Shown here one piece after another: positions 6,540-11,773 of a stretch of 11,773 bases of DNA. A model generated the notes under the pieces. The model was not told the DNA's origin. It saw only the letters and a list, made by a program, of their open reading frames with translations, and made no database searches. The position numbers were made by a program, and so were the translations under genes. This DNA is from Oscillospiraceae bacterium (GTDB lineage Bacteria; Bacillota; Clostridia; Oscillospirales; Acutalibacteraceae), in the NCBI GenBank assembly GCA_009786735.1, contig WQRM01000034.1:1-11773 (forward strand). Direction: 5' to 3'. Every line of letters starts with the position of its first letter. Within the stretch, counting starts at the first letter, position 1.

Positions 6540-6743
6540 TTAAACCCAAAATGTCACAGCCGTGAGGGCCAGCGTGAACACCGCACCGCCAACCACCAGC
6601 CCATATGTGCCCCAAGGGCGTGGCGCGGCGGGCGTGTTGGCGGTTTCGGCGCGGTGGCGCGCAAGCAGCACAATCCCAGCCCCCAAGGGCGCAATGCCCA
6701 GGAGGATAATGAGCGTTAACATAAACCCAACGAAATAATTCAT
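6540..6743 (-). CDS. Two-helix small membrane protein (67 residues)
   Basis: The product starts MNYFVGFMLTLIILLGIAPL and has two hydrophobic helices, at about 4-27 and 47-66, joined by a basic and Pro/Ala-rich loop (RHRAETANTPAAPRP). The ATG at 6743 overlaps the iolD stop as TGATG, and GAGG within the last iolD codons lies 8 nt upstream, so it is translationally coupled to iolD. An ATG two codons earlier (6749) is too close to that site. No family was recognised. The hydrophobic pattern, the coupling and the absence of a better frame support a real gene. Confidence 0.65.
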   Translation of the reverse strand: MNYFVGFMLTLIILLGIAPLGAGIVLLARHRAETANTPAAPRPWGTYGLVVGGAVFTLALTAVTFWV

Positions 6744-8629
6744 CACCATGCCCTCGCGTGTTGCAGATTCTCTTCTTTTTCAGCGTGCTTCGCTTGCCCG
6801 ACCTCGCTGGCGTTCGCCGCCGCAAGGCCCGTGTGCCACCAGCCGCCATAGCCATCGGTCATCGTCTTGGGCAACACTTTCAGGTCAATGAGCGTGCATT
6901 TTTCTTGCGTTTTGCTGTCTTCCAACGCGGCGATGAGCTCAGCTTTCGTTTTCGCGGTGTAGGTCACGCAGCCCATGGCCTCGGCAAGTTTGGCGTAGTC
7001 AATGTTGAGCAGGTGGCCATCGTGCGTGCGAAACTCCGTGCCGAGGCTAGCGCAACCGCTGCCCATTTGCAGGTTGTTGATGCAGCCGAAGCCTGCGTTG
7101 TCAAACAGCAGCAGGTTGATTTTCTTGCCGTATTGCATCGCCGTCACCAGCTCGCTGTGCAGCATGAGGAAGCTGCCGTCGCCCAGCATGGTGTAGCATT
7201 CTTTCGCTTCGTCGGCGAGCTTGCAGCCCAGCGTGGCGGCAACTTCATAGCCCATGGTGCTGTAGCCATACTCCATGTGGTAGCTGTTGCGGACGTTGGT
7301 CTCCCACATGCGCTGCAGGTCGCCGGGCAGGCTGCCGCTTGCCCCCACGATGATGGCATCGTCCGCAATGTGCTCGCGGATGGCGCAAATCGCCTCGGTT
7401 TGCGTGAGCGTGCCGCCCACATCACGGATGAAATCGGGCACATTGCTGGGGTTCTGCGCACCCACCAGTGTGCTGAAGTTTTCGTCATACGTATAATCTG
7501 CAAGCCGTTGCATTTCGGCTTGCCATTCGGCTTTGGCGGCAGCAATTTCGTCGCCCCACTGCGCTTGATAGTCACCCAGTTGCAGCGCCGCAAGGGTTGC
7601 TTTTGCATCGCCCACGAGGTCATAGCCGTCCATCTTCTGTGCGTGGAATTTGCTCGTGTTGATGTTGACAAACTTGCAGTCTTGCGCAAACAGCCACTTG
7701 CTGCTGGTGGTGAAGTCGCTCAAGCGGCTGCCCACGGCGATGACCAAATCCGCTTGCTTGGCGATGCGATTCGCCGCACTGTTGCCGGTCACGCCAATGC
7801 CGCCAAGGTTGAGCGCATGGCTTGCCGGTGCAGCGGACTTGCCCGCCTGCGTTTCGGCAAAGGGGATGCCATGTGTCGCGCAGAACGCCGCGAGGGTCTC
7901 TCCCGCTTCGCTGTAACGCACGCCGCCGCCGCAAATCACCAGCGGGCGTTTGGCAGCGGTGATGCGCGCAATCGCTTCGGCAAGTGCCTCCTGCGTGGGG
8001 AGCGGGCGGTCAATGCGATGCACGCGCATGGCGAAGAAGCTTTCGGGGAAGTCGTAGACCTCGCCCTGCACATCTTGCGGCAAGGCGATGCACACAGCGC
8101 CGGTTTGCGCGGGGTCGGTGAGCACGCGCATGGCGTGCAGCATGGCAGTCATGAGCTGTTCGGGGCGGTTCACGCGCGCCCAATATTTGCACACGGGCTT
8201 GAAGGCATCGTTGGTGGTGATGCTGTCGTCGTGCTCTTGCTCAACCTGTTGCAGCACGGGGTCGGGCTGGCGGCTGGCGAAAGTGTCACCGGGCAGCAGC
8301 AAGAGGGGGATGTTATTCACCGTGGCGCAGGCTGCAGCAGTGACCATGTTGGCAGCACCCGGGCCAATGCTGCTTGCGCAGGCGATGATCTGGCGGCGGT
8401 TTTTTTGCTTGGCAAAGCCTGCGGCCATGTGCGCCATGCCCTGCTCGTTTTTGCCTTGGAAGAACGTCATGTCGCCCGCGAACTGCTCAAGTGCTTGACC
8501 GATGCCCAGCACGCAGCCGTGACCGAAAATCGCCGCAACGGCGTGCACGAATTTCTCCTGCACGCCATCGAGCGAGACATATTGATTGTCCAAAAATTTC
8601 ACAAGGGCTTGGGCAACAGTTAGTTTCAT
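6743..8629 (-). CDS. iolD: 3D-(3,5/4)-trihydroxycyclohexane-1,2-dione hydrolase
   Basis: This 628-residue thiamine-diphosphate enzyme of the acetolactate-synthase superfamily hydrolyses the cyclic dione to 5-deoxy-D-glucuronate, opening the inositol ring. The N-terminal pyrimidine-binding domain carries the activating Glu62 in GKNEQGMAHMAAGFA. The middle domain contains GIGVTGNSAANRIAKQADLVIAVG. The C-terminal pyrophosphate domain has GDGSFLMLHSEL near residue 483, followed by FDNAGFGCINNLQ near 510, the GDG...NN metal-ThDP motif. Length matches IolD at roughly 630-640. The ATG at 8629 begins MKLTVAQALVKFL, as expected for the family, and has AGAGGA about 7 nt upstream. A longer in-frame extension to 8671 would read back through the preceding gene's end. 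Confidence 0.95.
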   Translation of the reverse strand: MKLTVAQALVKFLDNQYVSLDGVQEKFVHAVAAIFGHGCVLGIGQALEQFAGDMTFFQGKNEQGMAHMAAGFAKQKNRRQIIACASSIGPGAANMVTAAACATVNNIPLLLLPGDTFASRQPDPVLQQVEQEHDDSITTNDAFKPVCKYWARVNRPEQLMTAMLHAMRVLTDPAQTGAVCIALPQDVQGEVYDFPESFFAMRVHRIDRPLPTQEALAEAIARITAAKRPLVICGGGVRYSEAGETLAAFCATHGIPFAETQAGKSAAPASHALNLGGIGVTGNSAANRIAKQADLVIAVGSRLSDFTTSSKWLFAQDCKFVNINTSKFHAQKMDGYDLVGDAKATLAALQLGDYQAQWGDEIAAAKAEWQAEMQRLADYTYDENFSTLVGAQNPSNVPDFIRDVGGTLTQTEAICAIREHIADDAIIVGASGSLPGDLQRMWETNVRNSYHMEYGYSTMGYEVAATLGCKLADEAKECYTMLGDGSFLMLHSELVTAMQYGKKINLLLFDNAGFGCINNLQMGSGCASLGTEFRTHDGHLLNIDYAKLAEAMGCVTYTAKTKAELIAALEDSKTQEKCTLIDLKVLPKTMTDGYGGWWHTGLAAANASEVGQAKHAEKEENLQHARAW

Positions 8630-8642
8630 GGTGATGTCCTCT

Positions 8643-9242
8643 TTACTGTAATGTGATGGTTTCGGTAACAAATTCGCCGCTGGCGTTTAGGTATTCCACG
8701 CGCAATTGGGTGGGGTTGAGGAACTCGGCGCGGATAAGTTGCTCGGTGATGCTCGTTACGCCATGGTAGCCATCGCACCAAGCGTCAAGTTGTGGATGAA
8801 AACGACGCAGTTGCGGGTCAAACATGTCGTGCACAACCAGCGTTTCGTTGGTTGCTTCTGCAGACCAAAACACCAGCCCATAGCCCTGCGCAATCACGTT
8901 GATATACTCGGGAGAATAGATTCTTTGCGCGGTGTCAAAAAAACGAGTTGTCATATGTCCTGTGCTTATGGGAATATCCATTCGCATCCAATTGTTATAC
9001 CCGGCACCTCCACTTGCATCGCTGAACTGTGGTTTACGACTGATATGCTGTTGCCTGAAAAATTCATTGCCGTTGATGTCAAGGATGAGAATACCCATGC
9101 TGTTATCTTCGTTGAAAAAACCTCTAAAATGTGGACCACTGCGCCACAAATACAATGGCTCGGCGGGTGGCGTTTCCGCACAAGCCCACAGCACAACAGC
9201 CACAAGCAACACACAGGCGAGCACTTTCACAGCACGGGTCAT
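8643..9242 (-). CDS. Predicted lipoprotein or membrane-anchored secreted protein, unknown function
   Basis: The product is 199 residues. A short basic N-terminus is followed by a hydrophobic core (about 7-20) and Cys21 in the context LWAC, a lipobox-like site with an unusual Trp before the last small residue. The mature part is soluble, rich in aromatic and acidic residues, with no motif I recognise. ATG at 9242 overlaps the TGA of the upstream MBL gene (ATGA) and has GGAGGT 9 nt upstream within that gene. A TTG at 9251 is ruled out because it directly touches the ribosome site. The stop lies just before the iolD ribosome site, so it is probably co-transcribed with both neighbours. A simple secreted protein with signal peptidase I cleavage is the alternative. 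Confidence 0.75.
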   Translation of the reverse strand: MTRAVKVLACVLLVAVVLWACAETPPAEPLYLWRSGPHFRGFFNEDNSMGILILDINGNEFFRQQHISRKPQFSDASGGAGYNNWMRMDIPISTGHMTTRFFDTAQRIYSPEYINVIAQGYGLVFWSAEATNETLVVHDMFDPQLRRFHPQLDAWCDGYHGVTSITEQLIRAEFLNPTQLRVEYLNASGEFVTETITLQ

Positions 9243-10000
9243 GACGGACAAACCTCCAGTTCATAATCCACGCCCGCGCGCGCACCCACGGCATCAAATG
9301 CGGCGGTGGCGCAGCCCATGGCGAGGTCGGGCGTGTTGTTGTCGCGGCTCAAGTGCGCCAGCCAAAACCGAGCCGTGCCATGCCGCAGCAGCTTCGGCAA
9401 GAACTCCGCGCAGGCGGCGTTGCTCAAGTGCCCGCTGTCGCTCAAAATGCGGCGCTTGATGGCATACGGTCGGTCACACAGCTGCACCAAACGCGGCTCG
9501 TGGTTGGACTCAATCATCACGTTGTCGCAGCCCAGCAGAGCCGCCTGCAATTCATCGCTGAGATAGCCCAAGTCAGTCGCCACGGCGAACTTCTCGCCAT
9601 CTTCGGCCTCGCAAACGTAGGCGCAGGGCTCAGCACAGTCGTGCGAAATGGCATGTCCGCGCACGAGCAATCCGCAGGTGGCGATGCCGTTGGGCGGCAC
9701 GATTTCGGTATGTATGCCGGTGAGATCCACGCGCTCGACGAGAGCCCGCAGCGTGCCTGCCGTGGCGAACACCGGTGTGCCGTTTGCGCGGCAGAACACG
9801 CGCAGTGCGGCGATGTGGTCGGTGTGTTCGTGGGTGAGAAAAACAGCGCCAACCCGCCGAGGGTCAACGCCAATGTGATGCAGCGCGTTAGTGAGCTGCT
9901 TGGCCGAGCCGCCTGCGTCAACCAAAATGCCGCCGCTTGCGCCCCCGATGTAGGTGGCGTTGCACTTGCTGCCGGAGTATAACGGGGTTAATTTTGCCAT
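9239..10000 (-). CDS. walJ: YycJ/WalJ-family metallo-beta-lactamase-fold hydrolase
   Basis: The product is 253 residues. The family signature SGSKCNATYIG is at 9-19 (usually SGSxGNA, here with Cys). The metal motif THEHTDHIAAL is at 56-66 (His57, His59, Asp61, His62), with His120, Asp143, His167 in ESNHEP, and the characteristic KRRILSDSGHLSN at 182-194 followed by LAHLSRDNN at 214-222. These identify the cytosolic YycJ/WalJ group, linked in Bacillus to the WalKR region and reported to act as a DNA exonuclease. Here it is not next to walKR. The ATG at 10000 has only a moderate AAGGAA about 12 nt upstream. It overlaps the downstream lipoprotein gene by 4 bases. The family call is strong; the exact substrate is not shown by sequence. 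Confidence 0.88.
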   Translation of the reverse strand: MAKLTPLYSGSKCNATYIGGASGGILVDAGGSAKQLTNALHHIGVDPRRVGAVFLTHEHTDHIAALRVFCRANGTPVFATAGTLRALVERVDLTGIHTEIVPPNGIATCGLLVRGHAISHDCAEPCAYVCEAEDGEKFAVATDLGYLSDELQAALLGCDNVMIESNHEPRLVQLCDRPYAIKRRILSDSGHLSNAACAEFLPKLLRHGTARFWLAHLSRDNNTPDLAMGCATAAFDAVGARAGVDYELEVCPS

Positions 10001-10041
10001 ATGTTTTCATAATTCCTTAAAGTGTGACTTCGGAACATTCA

Positions 10042-10060
10042 CATGCCGATAGTCAGCATG
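10042..10060. repeat. Short imperfect inverted repeat upstream of walJ
   Basis: CATGC and GCATG at the ends, with GA and TC inside, form a 7-pair hairpin with one mismatch and a 3-nt loop. It lies about 40 nt upstream of the walJ ribosome site and touches the larger inverted-repeat element. It could be a protein-binding site or chance; there is no T-run, so it is not an intrinsic terminator. Confidence 0.35.
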
Positions 10061-10138
10061 TAGGGGCGGATGCAAATCCGCCCGAATTTTGATGCCACCG
10101 TATTTTATAGCCCGGACGGATTTGCATCCGCCCCTACA
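10059..10138. repeat. 80-bp inverted-repeat element (26-bp arms) between murA-orf38 and walJ
   Basis: The arms are 10059-10084 and 10113-10138, reverse complements with a single mismatch around a 28-bp AT-richer centre. Each arm contains its own palindrome around GGATGCAAATCC-type sequence (CGGAT...ATCCG), and the outer ends read TGTAGGGG/CCCCTACA. No coding sequence and no T-run follow it in either direction. The TGTAGGGGCG start matches a kind of short repeat I recall from many clostridial genomes, suggesting a MITE-like non-autonomous element or a folded RNA punctuation element. Confidence 0.82.
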
Positions 10139-10152
10139 GGTTGCGGGACTGT

Positions 10153-10269
10153 TCAAAATGAATGGCATGCATCATTAAAATCAATCAATTCGCCTTTATC
10201 CGGGTTATTCACAAACGCATTATCTAGTGCAATGCAAAACATATCGTCGTCGTTTTCATCAACACTCAT
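10153..10269 (-). CDS. 38-residue acidic ORF translationally coupled to murA
   Basis: The ATG at 10269 overlaps the murA TGA as ATGA. The product begins MSVDENDDDMFCIALDNAF and continues with NNPDKGELIDFNDACHSF. It is soluble, very acidic and has two cysteines, with no membrane segment. There is no strong ribosome site of its own, so translation would depend on reinitiation after murA. Support is the overlap, the clean composition and the lack of any other use for the stretch; homologues would be needed for certainty. I recognise no family. The pattern of an alternating helix followed by a Pro-Asp-Lys-Gly-Glu turn could suit a small regulator. Confidence 0.5.
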   Translation of the reverse strand: MSVDENDDDMFCIALDNAFVNNPDKGELIDFNDACHSF

Positions 10270-11564
10270 GCCACATTTCTCATTTCTGCATCAGTTTTTA
10301 CGATCTTGCGGCGAATATCCGCGCCCATGGCGGCCAGCTTGCCCACGATATCCTCGTAGCCGCGGTCGATGAACTCGATGTTCTCCACCTCGGTTTCGCC
10401 GTGTGCCGAAAGTCCCGCGATAATCATCGCAGCACCGGCGCGCAGGTCATAGGCCTTCACCTGTGCGCCATGGAGCTCCTGCACGCCCTCAACCACGGCG
10501 ATTTTGCCGTCCACGGTGACTTTTGCGCCCATGCGCACCAGCTGATCCATATAGCGGAAGCGGTTGTCGAAGATGCCCTCGTTGAGCACACTTGTGCCCT
10601 CGGCGCGGGTGAGTAGCGCGCCAAACTGCGGCTGCATATCCGTGGGGAAGCCCGGGTGGGGCATGGTTTTGATGTTGCAGCGGCGCAGTGGCTCATTTGC
10701 GGCAACGAGAATGCTGTCGTCGAACTCCTTGACCTGCACGCCGCACTCAATGAGCTTTGCGCTGATGCATTCCATGTGCTTGGGAATCACTTGCGTCACC
10801 AGCGCTTGCCCGCCGCTTGCGGCAATCGCGGCCATGTAAGTGCCTGCTTCAATTTGGTCGGGAATGGTGGCGTATTCGCAGCCGTGAAGCTCCTTCACGC
10901 CGTGGATTTTAATCACATCGGTGCCCGCGCCGCGAATGTCCGCGCCACAGGAGTTGAGGAAGTTCGCCAGATCAACCACGTGAGGCTCTTTGGCAGCGTT
11001 TTCCAGCACCGTCACGCCGCGCGCACGCACGGCAGCCAGCATGATGTTAATCGTTGCGCCGACGGACACAATGTCCAAGTAAATCGACGTGCCTTGTGGT
11101 TGGTTGCTTTGCATGCTGATAATGGCGTTTTGCTCAAACGACACCGCAGCGCCCAGCGCCTCGAACCCGCGAATGTGTTGGTCGATGGGGCGCACGCCGA
11201 AGTCGCAGCCGCCGGGCATGGCAACGCGCGCGTGACCAAAGCGTCCGAACAGCGCACCAAGGAGGTAATAGCTGGCGCGGCAGTGTTTGGTGAGCTCATA
11301 AGGCACTTCACCACTGTTGAAGTGCCGCGTGTTGATTTCCACGCAATGCTTGTTAATGCGCCGCACATCCGCGCCCAATTCGCGCAGGATGTTCAGCATC
11401 ACCGTGACGTCGCTGATAAACGGTATATTGTCAATGCGGCAGCAGTCCCGCGTGAGGATTGTGCCTGCCAGCAGCGCCAGCACAGCATTTTTCGCGCCGG
11501 CAATTTCCACTTGCCCGCGCAGCGGCGTGCCGCCGTTGATAAAAATTTTCTCCAAACTCTTCAC
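10266..11564 (-). CDS. murA: UDP-N-acetylglucosamine 1-carboxyvinyltransferase
   Basis: This 432-residue enzyme transfers enolpyruvate from PEP to UDP-GlcNAc, the first committed step of peptidoglycan synthesis in the cytosol. Seen are IAGAKNAVLALLAG at 21-34 (Lys25-Asn26 pair), the catalytic Cys120 in MPGGCDFGVRPIDQHI, the conserved HPGFPTDMQPQF block near 310, and DLRAGAAMIIAGL near 385 with the C-terminal active-site Arg. Length is as expected. The GTG at 11564 is the outermost start. TTG at 11555, giving MEKIFINGG, has GGGGTGA 5 nt upstream and matches usual MurA N-termini, so it may be the true start. The gene is preceded by an extended -10 promoter and followed by an overlapping 38-residue ORF. 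Confidence 0.95.
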   Translation of the reverse strand: MKSLEKIFINGGTPLRGQVEIAGAKNAVLALLAGTILTRDCCRIDNIPFISDVTVMLNILRELGADVRRINKHCVEINTRHFNSGEVPYELTKHCRASYYLLGALFGRFGHARVAMPGGCDFGVRPIDQHIRGFEALGAAVSFEQNAIISMQSNQPQGTSIYLDIVSVGATINIMLAAVRARGVTVLENAAKEPHVVDLANFLNSCGADIRGAGTDVIKIHGVKELHGCEYATIPDQIEAGTYMAAIAASGGQALVTQVIPKHMECISAKLIECGVQVKEFDDSILVAANEPLRRCNIKTMPHPGFPTDMQPQFGALLTRAEGTSVLNEGIFDNRFRYMDQLVRMGAKVTVDGKIAVVEGVQELHGAQVKAYDLRAGAAMIIAGLSAHGETEVENIEFIDRGYEDIVGKLAAMGADIRRKIVKTDAEMRNVA

Positions 11565-11596
11565 CCCATAAGTATCATTACGCCATTCACTGTTCT

Positions 11597-11625
11597 ATTA
11601 TATCACTTTTCTGCAGAAAAATAAA
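11597..11625 (-). promoter_or_regulatory. Extended -10 sigma-A-type promoter for murA
   Basis: On the minus strand, TATAAT lies at 11602-11597 with the extended TG at 11605-11604. A 17-nt spacer separates it from a weak -35, TTTATT (11625-11620). Transcription would start near 11590, giving a leader of about 25-35 nt before murA. The perfect -10 with TGN compensates for the poor -35. Confidence 0.7.
11607..11620. promoter_or_regulatory. 14-bp perfect palindrome inside the murA promoter spacer (candidate operator)
   Basis: TTTTCTGCAGAAAA is a perfect palindrome lying between the -35 and the extended -10. A dimeric regulator bound here would block RNA polymerase. It is AT-rich at the ends, so chance is possible, and no regulator gene is in the window. 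Confidence 0.35.
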
Positions 11626-11658
11626 GTCTTTTTTCGCAATTATTTGCTCGCACGCTTG

Positions 11659-11773
11659 TCAATTTTTCTCAGCGATTGTCAGGCGCGCGCAAACCGTCAG
11701 CAATTCGGTGGCAACCACCAGTTCTTCCATCGGCGGGAAGGTCGGCGCGATGCGCAGGTTGCGGTCGAGCGGG
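11659..11773 (-). CDS. C-terminal end of a PLP-dependent aminotransferase (partial)
   Basis: An open frame enters from the right edge and ends at TGA (11661-11659). Its 37 residues include LDRNLRIAPTFPPMEELVVA and TELLTVCARL. The RNLRIAPTFPxxEEL pattern is what I recall from the C-termini of the MocR-like aminotransferase family PF12897, common in Firmicutes. The rest of the gene, including the PLP lysine, is outside the window. No clear terminator separates it from the murA promoter about 30 nt later: the only nearby stem is weak and is followed by A residues rather than T on this strand. Confidence 0.7.
   Translation of the reverse strand, partial: PLDRNLRIAPTFPPMEELVVATELLTVCARLTIAEKN

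Noticed and set aside
6758..8623. Long plus-strand open frame opposite iolD (over 600 codons)
   Set aside because: It is an exact antisense shadow of iolD, has no recognisable motif and a His/Ala/Arg-biased composition. GC-rich codon use on the minus strand removes stops on the other.
10656..11624. Plus-strand open frame opposite murA
   Set aside because: Shadow of murA; no motif, and it runs through the murA promoter.
11630..11660. Intrinsic terminator after the aminotransferase fragment
   Set aside because: The only stem is about four or five pairs with a bulge, and on the coding strand it is followed by A residues, not T.

Overview
The window comes from a low-redundancy, moderately GC-rich bacterial chromosome, most likely a gut-type member of the Clostridia (Oscillospiraceae/Ruminococcaceae-like). 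This is inferred from strong AGGAGG-type ribosome sites, a Firmicutes-type MurA, a YycJ/WalJ-family MBL protein, an aminotransferase C-terminus resembling the MocR-like PF12897 family, and GC-rich palindromic intergenic repeats of a style I recall from those genomes. No rRNA, tRNA, CRISPR array or insertion sequence was seen.

Every supported gene lies on the minus strand, so the window reads right to left. At the right edge is the last 37 codons of a class-I-like aminotransferase (11659-11773). Then come an extended -10 promoter, murA (10266-11564), a 38-residue unknown ORF overlapping the murA stop by ATGA, an 80-bp inverted-repeat element (10059-10138), a walJ-like MBL gene, and a predicted lipoprotein that overlaps walJ by ATGA.

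The rest is a myo-inositol catabolism operon in the order iolD - iolE - iolG - iolB - (P-loop kinase) - iolA, with iolA running off the left edge. IolG oxidises myo-inositol to 2-keto-myo-inositol (scyllo-inosose), IolE dehydrates it, IolD opens the ring, IolB isomerises 5-deoxyglucuronate, and IolA turns malonate (or methylmalonate) semialdehyde into acyl-CoA. The IolC kinase, the IolJ aldolase, a transporter and a regulator are not in the window.

The unusual part is what sits between the iol genes. Two tiny hydrophobic proteins separate iolD from iolE. Four membrane proteins separate iolE from iolG: two zinc-ribbon four-helix paralogues followed by two DUF3592-like paralogues, one of which also has a zinc ribbon. 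A 165-bp palindrome-rich element fills the whole iolG-iolB gap, and the P-loop kinase follows iolB with no conventional start codon. Gene spacing is tight, with each ribosome site lying on or just after the previous stop, so these inserts are probably co-transcribed with the catabolic genes. I found no promoter inside the operon that I would defend.
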